A stretch of 64,000 bases of DNA from Streptococcus sp. 1643 (lineage in GTDB: Bacteria > Bacillota > Bacilli > Lactobacillales > Streptococcaceae), in assembly GCF_006228325.1 (NCBI RefSeq), contig NZ_CP040231.1:1189001-1253000 (forward strand), given 5' to 3'. Made by a program: the position numbers and the translations under genes. The notes beneath the pieces were generated by a model. It worked only from the letters and a program-made list of their open reading frames with translations. It did no database searches and had not been told where the DNA came from. This document shows, in pieces, positions 8,775 to 16,883 of this stretch. Position 1 is the first letter of the stretch. Each line of letters begins with the position of its first letter.

Positions 8775-9644
8775 TTACTTTGTTTCGACACGGACACCTT
8801 GGGTATCAACTTTCAAATCATGAAGTTTGCCTTTGAAAGGCTGCTTTTGCAATTCAGCTTTAATCTTCGGCATCTTGTCATGAGAAGCCAAGACCATCAC
8901 TGTCGGCCCTGCTCCAGAGAGGTAGGTCGCATAGGCACCATTCTCTTTAGCTACTTGCTTAATCGTCGCAAATTCACGGACCAGACTTTGACGATAACGC
9001 TCGTGGAAGAGGTCCCCCTCGATTGCTTGACCAGCTGTCACCATATCTCCTGCTAACAAGGATGCAACGGCCACATTGGCGATAGAACTAGCCGCAACAG
9101 CTTCCTTATAGGACAATTTTTTAGGTAAGACACCACGGCTGTCGCGAGTGCGCAATTCATAGTTGGGAATATAAGCTAGAAAATCACACTCCGGGAAGTC
9201 AGACACAATTGCTGAAACATGCCCTTCAACAGAACTTGCAATAACGAGATTGCCGTAAATTGCTGGAGCCACATTGTCAGGATGCCCTTCAATCTTGGTC
9301 GCCAACTGCAATTTGTCGTGGTTAGATAAGTTGAGCTTGCCCAGTTGATTAGCTAGTTCAATCCCAGCAACGATAACAGAGCTAGAAGAACCCAAACCAC
9401 GCGCCAAGGGAACATCGCTGGTCATTTTCAAACGTCTCGGTTGCAAGTCAGGCGCAATTTGCAAGGCAATCCTAAGCAAAAGATTACGCTCGTCATGGGG
9501 AATCCATTTACCAATCTGGTGTTCAATCAACCACTCATCCCGTTCTTCACAGACCTCAATTTGAAGATACTTGGTTACAGCTACACCGACCGAATCAAAA
9601 CCTGGCCCAATATTGGCACTGGTTGCAGGTACAATAATCTTCAT
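8775..9644 (-). CDS. thrB: Homoserine kinase
   Basis: The 289-residue GHMP-family kinase phosphorylates L-homoserine on the way to threonine. The N-terminal [14 protein letters not shown] strand and the phosphate-binding loop [11 protein letters not shown] (about residues 79-89) are both present, as is the C-terminal [10 protein letters not shown] motif. Length is normal. It starts two bases after the hom stop, with TAGGAGAATAGG as ribosome binding site, and forms the hom-thrB operon. A terminator follows. Confidence 0.95.
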   Translation of the reverse strand: MKIIVPATSANIGPGFDSVGVAVTKYLQIEVCEERDEWLIEHQIGKWIPHDERNLLLRIALQIAPDLQPRRLKMTSDVPLARGLGSSSSVIVAGIELANQLGKLNLSNHDKLQLATKIEGHPDNVAPAIYGNLVIASSVEGHVSAIVSDFPECDFLAYIPNYELRTRDSRGVLPKKLSYKEAVAASSIANVAVASLLAGDMVTAGQAIEGDLFHERYRQSLVREFATIKQVAKENGAYATYLSGAGPTVMVLASHDKMPKIKAELQKQPFKGKLHDLKVDTQGVRVETK

Positions 9645-9645
9645 C

Positions 9646-10932
9646 CTATTCTCCTAACACCTTGAAGGTATTCAAGAGGTCAAATTCTGAAGCTTTGGCC
9701 AACTCAGCTGAAACATTCTCAAGCTGCGCTTTATTAATCTTATGAGTGATAATCACTACACGCGCCTTGTCACCCTTTTTGCCATCTTGGAGGATTTGCT
9801 TGAAGGAAATATCTTGAGCATTAAAGATTTCAGCCAATTTCAAGACCTGACCTTTTGAGTCTGGAGCCAAGATTGAGAAGTAGTAGTTTGCTTTGACATC
9901 TTCTGGATTAGCCAAGACCAAGTCACGGCTGTATTCGTTGAAGTCTTTACCAATGGTACCATCATTCAAGCGACGAACGATACGGACGATATCCGCCACA
10001 ACACTTGTTGCAGTTGGTTTTTGACCCGCACCTGGTCCGTAGTACATAGACTCACCGATACCGATAGATTCTACAAAAACAGCGTTCATTACCCCATTCA
10101 CACTGGCAAGTGGATGTGCTTTAGGAAGGAAGGTTGGAGTTACTTCCGCAGCAATACCAGAAGGAGTTTCCTCGATAGAACCAACCAATTTCACTACATA
10201 GCCCAGGTCTTGGGCTACAGCTACGTCTTCTGGTGTGATGTTGCGGATTCCCTTGTGTGCTACATCGTCAAAAGCAACCTTCATACCAAAAGCAAATTGG
10301 CTCAAAATCACCATCTTGTAGGCTGCGTCAATCCCATCCACGTCATTTGTAGGGTCGCTTTCTGCAAAACCAAGTCTTTGAGCTTCAGCCAGAGCATCAT
10401 CATAAGACCAGCCTTCTTCCACCATCTTGGTCATCATGAAGTTAGAAGTTCCATTAACGACACCAAGAACGCGCGTAATTTTGTCAGAAGCCAATGAATT
10501 TGCTAGAGTGCGAAGAATTGGAATCCCACCAGCAACTGCTGCTTCGTAGTAAAGTGCTACATTATGCTCTTTAGCAATTTCTAACAATTCTGCACCATGG
10601 ACAGCCAAAAGGTCCTTGTTGGCAGTAACAACGTGTTTCCCAGCTTCTAAGGCACGAGTGATAAAGGTTTTAGCTGGTTTGATACGCCCCATCAATTCCA
10701 CTACGATAGTAATGTCCTTGTCTGCTAAAATATCATCTACATTGGTTACAAAGTTAAAGTCATTTCCTGCTGCAAGCAAGCGGTTCTTTTCATCTTCATC
10801 CTTGACCAATACCTTAGCTACTTCAATCTCCGAATGAGCTGACTGAACGATTTTTTCTCCATTTTCCTTTAGGAGGAATGGCACACCACTTGCAACGGTA
10901 CCAAATCCAAGTAAAGCAATTTTAACTGTCAT
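9646..10932 (-). CDS. hom: Homoserine dehydrogenase
   Basis: The 428-residue NAD(P)-dependent enzyme converts aspartate semialdehyde to homoserine, the branch point to threonine and methionine. The Rossmann glycine loop GFGTVASG is at residues 9-16, the catalytic region contains [12 protein letters not shown] and the long [18 protein letters not shown] segment, and a C-terminal ACT-like region follows (about 350-428), probably the threonine feedback site. The start is supported by AGGAGACAAAC. An extended -10 TGTTATAAT and a CodY-like box lie just upstream. Confidence 0.95.
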   Translation of the reverse strand: MTVKIALLGFGTVASGVPFLLKENGEKIVQSAHSEIEVAKVLVKDEDEKNRLLAAGNDFNFVTNVDDILADKDITIVVELMGRIKPAKTFITRALEAGKHVVTANKDLLAVHGAELLEIAKEHNVALYYEAAVAGGIPILRTLANSLASDKITRVLGVVNGTSNFMMTKMVEEGWSYDDALAEAQRLGFAESDPTNDVDGIDAAYKMVILSQFAFGMKVAFDDVAHKGIRNITPEDVAVAQDLGYVVKLVGSIEETPSGIAAEVTPTFLPKAHPLASVNGVMNAVFVESIGIGESMYYGPGAGQKPTATSVVADIVRIVRRLNDGTIGKDFNEYSRDLVLANPEDVKANYYFSILAPDSKGQVLKLAEIFNAQDISFKQILQDGKKGDKARVVIITHKINKAQLENVSAELAKASEFDLLNTFKVLGE

Positions 10933-10946
10933 GTTTGTCTCCTAGA

Positions 10947-10969
10947 AATTTTCTGATATAGCCATTATA
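10947..10969 (-). promoter_or_regulatory. hom promoter -10 with CodY-like box
   Basis: An extended -10 (TGTTATAAT on the minus strand, TATAAT at 10969-10964) lies upstream of hom. Overlapping the expected transcription start is AATTTTCTGATATAG (10947-10961), which matches the CodY consensus AATTTTCWGAAAATT at 11 of 15 positions. CodY control of an amino acid biosynthesis gene would make sense, but the match is imperfect. Confidence 0.4.
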
Positions 10970-11022
10970 ACAGAATTTTATGAAAATTCCTATTATAGTA
11001 AATCACTATTTCAGTCTAGTAA

Positions 11023-11049
11023 AGAAAAAACGAATCCCATGATTCGCCT
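11023..11049 (-). terminator. Terminator after mecA
   Basis: CGAATC-CCAT-GATTCG hairpin. On the minus strand it is followed by a T run (11030-11025). It lies about 30 bases beyond the mecA stop. Confidence 0.85.
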
Positions 11050-11080
11050 TTTCTGATAAGTAAAAATTGATTTCTAAAAA

Positions 11081-11821
11081 CTATGAATTAATTTTTTGAA
11101 GACCGAACACAGCGTCGTGATTGATCAAGATGTGACCATACTCTTGTAAAACCGAACGACTGATATCACTGTCGTCTGCAAACTCACGCATACGAGCCAA
11201 GAGCCAGGCTGGATACGGACTAGGATGATTCTCCACATCAACTAAGATTGTCAAATAATAGTGGTCATTCATCTTATAGAGTTCAGATGTTTCCATCTGG
11301 TAGTTAACCGTCTTTGCAAAAGCAACTAAGTCAGCAAGGCTTGCAAAGCGTAGGATATAGTAGATATAAGGTTCTTTCTTATTCTCCGTCTCCTTGTCTG
11401 CCTGCTCTTGCTCTTCTTCCTTTGCTTCGACCTGCTCTAGAGATTGGATGGCCTCAATATCGTCCTTGGTCTTATCTGCAATGCTCTTTTCCAAGGTTTT
11501 GAGAAATTCATCTGGCGACATTTGGGCTAATTCTTCCATGTCTGGTAGATCCGCCAAATCTTCAAAATCCAAATTTTGGTCAATCTTGGACTTGGTCACA
11601 AAGACGTCGACCTTATCAGGTTTTGGCGTCACGCGGAAACTCAGCATGCCACTATCCAAGAAATTGTCTGGCATCTCTAACTCATCTAAAATAGCATAGA
11701 AAAACTCTTCGGTTTTTTCCTGAGGAACGAGAAAGTCTGCAATCTCCATTCCCCGATCCATCAAATCATCTAAAGTCATTGTGATTTTCAGTGTTGTATC
11801 ACTAATTTGTTTCATCTTCAT
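11081..11821 (-). CDS. mecA: Adaptor protein MecA
   Basis: The 246-residue adaptor delivers substrates to the ClpC ATPase; in competent streptococci it is known to target ComX and ComW. The N-terminal substrate-binding region (MKMKQISDTTLKITMTLDDLMDRGMEIADF), an acidic Glu-rich linker around residues 130-150 and the C-terminal ClpC-binding domain (YYILRFASLADLVAFA to the end) are in the normal order. I choose the ATG at 11821 because GAGGT lies upstream; an ATG five codons earlier overlaps that site. It has its own promoter and diverges from the flippase gene. Confidence 0.95.
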   Translation of the reverse strand: MKMKQISDTTLKITMTLDDLMDRGMEIADFLVPQEKTEEFFYAILDELEMPDNFLDSGMLSFRVTPKPDKVDVFVTKSKIDQNLDFEDLADLPDMEELAQMSPDEFLKTLEKSIADKTKDDIEAIQSLEQVEAKEEEQEQADKETENKKEPYIYYILRFASLADLVAFAKTVNYQMETSELYKMNDHYYLTILVDVENHPSPYPAWLLARMREFADDSDISRSVLQEYGHILINHDAVFGLQKINS

Positions 11822-11851
11822 ATCTAGTAACCTCATACTTTCAGTCTATCT

Positions 11852-11880
11852 ATTATACTAGATTTTTACGATTTTATCAA
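11852..11880 (-). promoter_or_regulatory. mecA promoter
   Basis: Minus-strand TTGATA (11880-11875), a 17-base spacer, then TATAAT (11857-11852). Confidence 0.8.
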
Positions 11881-11898
11881 AAGAATGAAGCGAGAATG

Positions 11899-11907
11899 TG
11901 ATATAAT
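11899..11907 (+). promoter_or_regulatory. Extended -10 promoter of the flippase gene
   Basis: TGATATAAT (TG-N-TATAAT) lies 37 bases upstream of the flippase ATG. It diverges from the mecA promoter, and the two lie within about 55 bases of each other. The -35 region is poor, as is common for extended -10 promoters. Confidence 0.65.
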
Positions 11908-11943
11908 ACTAGATATGATTTTAGATTTAAGAAAGAAAGTTCA

Positions 11944-13422
11944 ATGAAAAATATAAAAGTAAATGCCTTGGCCAGCTTGCTGGTCAATATTCTCAATATC
12001 GTTTTTCCACTGATAACCAATCCTTATCTGACGCGGATTCTCAGCAAATCCAATTACGGTTATTTCAATACGGCCAATACTTGGGCAAGTTTCGTTATTC
12101 CACTTGCAGCCTTTGGAATATACAACTACGGGATTCGAGCTATCAGTAAGGTCAAGGATGACAAGAATAAAATCAACTACGTCTTTTCTAAGTTGTTTTA
12201 TATCTCGGTTTTCACCTCTCTTCTGACGACAGGTATCTACTTCCTCATTATCTTCTTTGACACCAGCATTGAGAATCTGAAGGTCCTCTACTACATCCTA
12301 GGGGCCCAAGCACTCTTCCAATTTCTCAATATCGAATGGATGAACGAGGCTTATGAAAACTATGCCTTCATCCTCTACAAAACATTAATTATTCGAATTA
12401 CCATGCTGGTCGCTATCTTCGCCTTCGTTAAAACGGCAGATGATATTGTTCCTTATGCTATCGTTATGACAGCGACCACTATCCTCAACTACCTGCTCAG
12501 TTTTCTTTGGATTAAGAGAGAAGTTTCTTTTGTTAAGATTGGTTTCGTAGAACTTGCTAAAGCTTCTAAACCGCTCTTCACTATGCTTCTCTTAGCAAAC
12601 GCTAATATGCTTTATACCTTGCTAGATAGAATGTTTATCACCAAGGGACCAGATGAAAACTACATTTCTTATTATACAATTGCCTATAGTATTGTCATGT
12701 TGATTGCTAGTGTATTGAGTGGAGCTATCAACGTCAGTATTCCTCGCCTTGGCTATTATCTTGGTAAAAAGGATTACAAGTCCTATAATTATCTCGTGAA
12801 TCAAGCGGCATCCTTATTCTATTTCCTTATGGTTCCAACTAGCATCGGGATTATGATATTGGGACGGTACGCAACTGTTATTTATTCTTCTGAAAAATAT
12901 CTTGAAGCGGGTATCGTAACTAGCGTCTTCGCTTTTCGTACCATCATTTGGGCTATAGAGTTGATTCTTGGTAAACAGATTATCTTTATCAACGACCATG
13001 AAAATCGCTTAACTGCCTTCTACTTCCTTGGTGGTGGTACCAATATACTATTAAATAGCATCTTGTATTTCAATAATATTTTTGCACCTGAGTATTACAT
13101 CGCTACGACCATTATCGCAGAAACTATCGTTGTTTTACTTGAAATTCATTTTATCAAGAAACACCAACTGATTAGTTTAAAAGAAATTTTTATAACCTTA
13201 ACACGCTATAGCCTCATATCCCTTGGTTTTATCCCAATCTTCTATATTTTCAAGATGATTTTCCAAATCAACTCTTATACGGTCAACTTCAATATGGTTC
13301 TCATGGTTCTGTCTACCGTAGCAACTTGTGGTATCTATTACCTCTTGACCCTCTTTATCACCAAAGACAAAACACTCCACTATGCACTGAACCTTGTACT
13401 TGCTAAATTAAAACGAAATTAA
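11944..13422 (+). CDS. Wzx-type polysaccharide/teichoic acid flippase
   Basis: The 492-residue polytopic membrane protein belongs to the MATE/MOP superfamily of oligosaccharide flippases. It begins NALASLLVNILNIVFPLITNPYLTRILSKSNYGYF, the typical first helix and following PYLTRxL segment, and shows about 12-14 hydrophobic segments. It would translocate a lipid-linked repeat unit across the membrane. It is the only plus-strand gene in the 11-22 kb envelope region and converges on the choline-binding protein gene. Its setting beside LicD-family genes points to a phosphocholine-modified teichoic acid precursor, as for TacF, but substrate identity is inference. Confidence 0.85.
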   Translation: MKNIKVNALASLLVNILNIVFPLITNPYLTRILSKSNYGYFNTANTWASFVIPLAAFGIYNYGIRAISKVKDDKNKINYVFSKLFYISVFTSLLTTGIYFLIIFFDTSIENLKVLYYILGAQALFQFLNIEWMNEAYENYAFILYKTLIIRITMLVAIFAFVKTADDIVPYAIVMTATTILNYLLSFLWIKREVSFVKIGFVELAKASKPLFTMLLLANANMLYTLLDRMFITKGPDENYISYYTIAYSIVMLIASVLSGAINVSIPRLGYYLGKKDYKSYNYLVNQAASLFYFLMVPTSIGIMILGRYATVIYSSEKYLEAGIVTSVFAFRTIIWAIELILGKQIIFINDHENRLTAFYFLGGGTNILLNSILYFNNIFAPEYYIATTIIAETIVVLLEIHFIKKHQLISLKEIFITLTRYSLISLGFIPIFYIFKMIFQINSYTVNFNMVLMVLSTVATCGIYYLLTLFITKDKTLHYALNLVLAKLKRN

Positions 13423-13423
13423 A

Positions 13424-13464
13424 AAATCCCCTACTGATAAATTAGTTGCCAGTAGGGGATTTCT
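13424..13464. terminator. Bidirectional terminator between flippase and choline-binding esterase
   Basis: AAATCCCCTACTG (13424-13436) pairs with CAGTAGGGGATTT (13450-13462), with A and T runs on both sides. It serves both converging genes. Confidence 0.9.
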
Positions 13465-13467
13465 TCT

Positions 13468-15981
13468 TTATTCTTTTTCTTTCTTTTCAGAAGCGTTGGC
13501 TTCTAGATTTGAATCTTGTTTAGGTTGTTCAACAATAGAGGAATTAGCTTCTTGTTTCTGTTCTGGCTTGACTGCATCGCTATTTACAGCAACAACAGCC
13601 TGTTTCCAGATACCTTCTTCGTTTACTTTGTAACCATCAGGTGTTGTTGCGTTCTTCAACAAAGAACCATCAGCTTGGAAATAGTACCAATTACCATCAA
13701 GCTGTTTCCAACCTGTCTGCATTGCTCCTGATTCATCAAAGTAATGATGATCACCATTTACTTTATGAAGGCCAACCAACATGATACCATCTTCAGGATT
13801 TAGATAATACCAGACACCTTTGTCTTTTATCCAACCAGTTTTCATGGCTCCATTTGATTCAAAGTAACGGTAATGATTATCAAACCATTTCCAGCCAGTT
13901 TGCATGGCTCCAGATTTGCTAAAGTAATATTGCTTACCATCTACTTGATGGAGGCCGATTAACATAACGCCTTCCTTACCTTCAAGATAATACCAGGCAT
14001 CACCATCTTTCAACCAACCAGTTTGGAGTGCGCCAGACGTAGCGTAATAATGCCAAGAATCATTTGACCTCTGCCATCCAACTTGCATAGTACCTGCAGA
14101 GCTGAAGAAGTAGTTCTTTCCATTAATTTCTTGCGATCCGACTGCCATGATACCAGTTTCTGGATCCAGGTAATACCAAGATTCGCCCAATTTTAACCAA
14201 CCCGTCTTCATGGTACCAGAGCTAGTATAATACTGCCAACCCTTATCCTGCCATTGCCAACCAGTTTGCATGGCACCACTTGCCTTGAAATAGTAACGAG
14301 AGCCATTGATTTCTTGATTTCCAGTTAGCATATTGCCGTCTTTATCAAGATAGAACCAAATTTCTTTGTCCTTAACCCAGCCAGTTTGCATGGCGCCAGA
14401 GTTCGCAAAATAGTTCCAGTGGCCATCTACCAACACCCAGCCAGTTTGCATAATACCTTCTTTGTCAAAGTAATAAGTTGTACCCTTGATGTCTTTTTTA
14501 CCAACAGTTAGAATACTATCCTCATCATAATAGTACCAATTTGAGGCAATCTTTTGCCAAGATGATGCTTTTCTTTCCGACTGTAGGGCACCACTACTAG
14601 CAAAGAATAGTTTCTTACCATTATAAACCTGAGGACCTGTCAGCATCTTACCTTCTTTGTCAAATAGATATTTCTGACCATCAATTTCAATTAACTGACT
14701 GTAACTTCTTGCTCCACTTGATGTGATGTAATACCAAGTACCATCTTGATTAAACCAACCAGTATCTTGCATTTGTCCATTGTTGTTCAAATAATACCAG
14801 TTACCATCAGTTTTTTCACGAGAGTCGTTCAAATGAAGCCATTTACCTGCCTGCATTTGTCCTTGACCATTAAAGAAATAGTAAAATCCATCAATTCGTT
14901 GCCAACCGATAGCCATCTGATTATCTGATAAACGATATTTCCAGTAACCATCTTCTTTATACCAAACCTTTCTTGCCGAAGGAATATCAGGAAAATCATT
15001 TGATATGTTGGCGAATCCACGTTGACTGATGTCAAACACAGTTGCATCTTTCGTTTGGCTATAAGCGTGAACAACTTCGATACCATGTTTCTTAAGATAG
15101 TCTCTTGTTGTAGCAAGATTAGCATCTGCTGCAGATGTATGAACTACCATACTAGGAGATAGAGAGTCTAAGAAAGGAATCGTATTTGAAATTTGAGCAT
15201 CATAGTGATGGTTCCATTTCATCATATCGACTTTTCCAATCTCCGGACCTAATTTATCCTCTGCCCCCTCAGCATTATCTAAGTCACCACCGAGATAGAT
15301 CTTTTTCCCTTCTACAGTTACTACTGCCACAAGAGAATTGGAATTGTCATCATAGACTCTCTTGAGTTTGCCGTTACTGTCATATTCGTTTTTATAGTTA
15401 TAAAGCTGAATATCCATGTCCCCTAGAGTGAAGTGACTTTCCTTCTCAGTGATGTCTTGCACAAGAGTTACACCTCGCTCTAGAGCTGTCTTAACAGCAT
15501 TGTCATAATTGAAAAGATTGTCCCACAATCGCCATTTTGATGTGATGCGCTCATCTGAGTATCTCTTCAAATAAAATCTATCTACAAGATAACGTTTAAG
15601 AACTTCATCCGCAGAACCAATGTGATCGCTATGAACATGAGTTCCTAGAATAAAGTCAAGCTTCTTAATACCGAGCTGTTGCATATGTCTGAACAGTCTG
15701 TCTTCTAATACATACTCATTGTTTATACTAATTCCTACACGACTTGGATAACGCGGATTACTGCCATCTGGAAAATCATAGTCTTCACCCATGTCAATCA
15801 AGGCATAATGACCATTACTCTCAAGAATGATGGCATCACTTCCTGATACTCCTTTGGTATTGATAAAATGGATTCGGTTGCTTGAAGTATCTGCCTGAAC
15901 TGCTGGTATAAATAGTCCAGATACGAGCAACAAGAATAGGGAAGTAAATACAAGTGTTTCTTTTATCTGTTTCTTTTTCAT
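13468..15981 (-). CDS. Secreted choline-binding metallo-beta-lactamase-fold esterase (Pce/CbpE-like)
   Basis: The 837-residue exported protein has a signal peptide (residues 1-30, cleavage after VQA), a metallo-beta-lactamase-fold catalytic domain (about 31-340) and about 20 choline-binding repeats of roughly 20 residues (345-790), then a charged Lys/Glu tail. Metal ligands of the pneumococcal phosphorylcholine esterase appear conserved: HVHSDH (115-120), D233 in GGDLDN, and HH at 258-259. It probably binds phosphocholine on teichoic acids and removes phosphocholine residues there. It is longer than classical Pce because of extra repeats, which form a three-repeat higher-order period (W535, W595, W656, W717). 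It could be a Pce paralogue or the diverged orthologue; activity is inferred. Adjacent LicD genes support a teichoic-acid role. Confidence 0.85.
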   Translation of the reverse strand: MKKKQIKETLVFTSLFLLLVSGLFIPAVQADTSSNRIHFINTKGVSGSDAIILESNGHYALIDMGEDYDFPDGSNPRYPSRVGISINNEYVLEDRLFRHMQQLGIKKLDFILGTHVHSDHIGSADEVLKRYLVDRFYLKRYSDERITSKWRLWDNLFNYDNAVKTALERGVTLVQDITEKESHFTLGDMDIQLYNYKNEYDSNGKLKRVYDDNSNSLVAVVTVEGKKIYLGGDLDNAEGAEDKLGPEIGKVDMMKWNHHYDAQISNTIPFLDSLSPSMVVHTSAADANLATTRDYLKKHGIEVVHAYSQTKDATVFDISQRGFANISNDFPDIPSARKVWYKEDGYWKYRLSDNQMAIGWQRIDGFYYFFNGQGQMQAGKWLHLNDSREKTDGNWYYLNNNGQMQDTGWFNQDGTWYYITSSGARSYSQLIEIDGQKYLFDKEGKMLTGPQVYNGKKLFFASSGALQSERKASSWQKIASNWYYYDEDSILTVGKKDIKGTTYYFDKEGIMQTGWVLVDGHWNYFANSGAMQTGWVKDKEIWFYLDKDGNMLTGNQEINGSRYYFKASGAMQTGWQWQDKGWQYYTSSGTMKTGWLKLGESWYYLDPETGIMAVGSQEINGKNYFFSSAGTMQVGWQRSNDSWHYYATSGALQTGWLKDGDAWYYLEGKEGVMLIGLHQVDGKQYYFSKSGAMQTGWKWFDNHYRYFESNGAMKTGWIKDKGVWYYLNPEDGIMLVGLHKVNGDHHYFDESGAMQTGWKQLDGNWYYFQADGSLLKNATTPDGYKVNEEGIWKQAVVAVNSDAVKPEQKQEANSSIVEQPKQDSNLEANASEKKEKE

Positions 15982-16169
15982 CTAAACCACTTCTTTCTTT
16001 GGTAGCGGAAACTAGGATGGAAGATTCATCCTGGTAGTAACTTTTCTAGCTTCTTTCCGTCAATATAAGACAAAAAGAGGGAACGAGAAGTCTGATTGTC
16101 ACACTAGAATAGGGACTAGAGTTAACAAGGAAGAACTTCACCATCCCCTCTTTTCTTGTATTTCTAAGT
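15982..16169 (-). other. Intergenic region with hairpins between the LicD operon and the choline-binding esterase
   Basis: On the minus strand AAAAGAGGG just after the LicD stop can pair with CCCTCTTTTT about 75 bases on, a possible long terminator for the LicD operon. Closer to the esterase start, AGGATG and CATCCT form a small hairpin around 16012-16031. I do not see a convincing promoter, and the ribosome binding site of the esterase is weak. Confidence 0.4.
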
Positions 16170-16880
16170 TTACTTTTTCAAAAGTACTTTAGCCAATTTA
16201 GCATCTCTTTGTTTGTAAATTGGATTTTCTTTCCAGTTGTAATGAGTATTAGGGATTTCAAAATCCTCCCCATACAAGTGACTGATGTATTCTCTTGTAT
16301 TTTCTGGAACTTTTACTAGAATCTCTTTAAAACTGCATTCACTTAGTGCTGTAAACGGCAATTCATAGTGGTAAACTTCATATCTTGTAGGATTTCCCAA
16401 GGGGTTTGTCATGTAGAAAATAGTGTCTGAGGAAATGCTCCCCTCTTTTTTATCATAGACAATAAAATCAACATTGAGGCCCTTGTAACTATAGGATAAT
16501 TCTACAAGTTTATCATTGTAATAGAACTCTTTTGTTCTGACAAAGCCTTTCTCAAAAAGAACTTTCTCATCCTTTAAAAAGGCTTCGTAGTCTGGGATAA
16601 TAATCCCAAAGTCCATATCTAAATCATGCGGAATCAGATCATTTTCTCTGTAGAAACCAAGTAAAGTTCCAAAATCTAACCAGATATCATAGGATTTCAG
16701 ATTCGATTGATAGATGGCCTTTAGAATATCTTCAAAATTTTCTTTGAGCAGATTACTTCTCTTGGAATCCAAATCGATATTGGCTTTTTGATTTAAACTT
16801 TTGATAATAGGTAGGTTTTTAACCAGGTCTTTCTTATCTCCTAAGAGACTGGCTAAACTTCTTTTTAACCATTGTAACAC
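16170..16880 (-). CDS. LicD-family protein with fukutin-like motif
   Basis: The 236-residue soluble protein belongs to the LicD/fukutin nucleotidyltransferase-fold family. The active-site region reads DFGTLLGFYRE followed by NDLIPHDLDMDFGI (residues 69-93), so the usual PWDDDID of LicD is replaced by PHDLDMD, closer to the pattern of eukaryotic fukutin. LicD transfers phosphocholine from CDP-choline; fukutin relatives transfer ribitol phosphate from CDP-ribitol. Which donor is used here is open. The start codon is GTG at 16880 with GGAGGGA upstream, three bases after the stop of the polymerase-LicD fusion gene, so the genes are translationally coupled. Confidence 0.75.
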   Translation of the reverse strand: MLQWLKRSLASLLGDKKDLVKNLPIIKSLNQKANIDLDSKRSNLLKENFEDILKAIYQSNLKSYDIWLDFGTLLGFYRENDLIPHDLDMDFGIIIPDYEAFLKDEKVLFEKGFVRTKEFYYNDKLVELSYSYKGLNVDFIVYDKKEGSISSDTIFYMTNPLGNPTRYEVYHYELPFTALSECSFKEILVKVPENTREYISHLYGEDFEIPNTHYNWKENPIYKQRDAKLAKVLLKK

Positions 16881-16883
16881 GTC

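Noticed and set aside
13690..14930. Tandem periodic DNA within the choline-binding gene considered as a CRISPR-like or satellite repeat
   Set aside because: The periodicity is in-frame protein repeats of about 20 residues; there are no conserved direct repeats with unique spacers.
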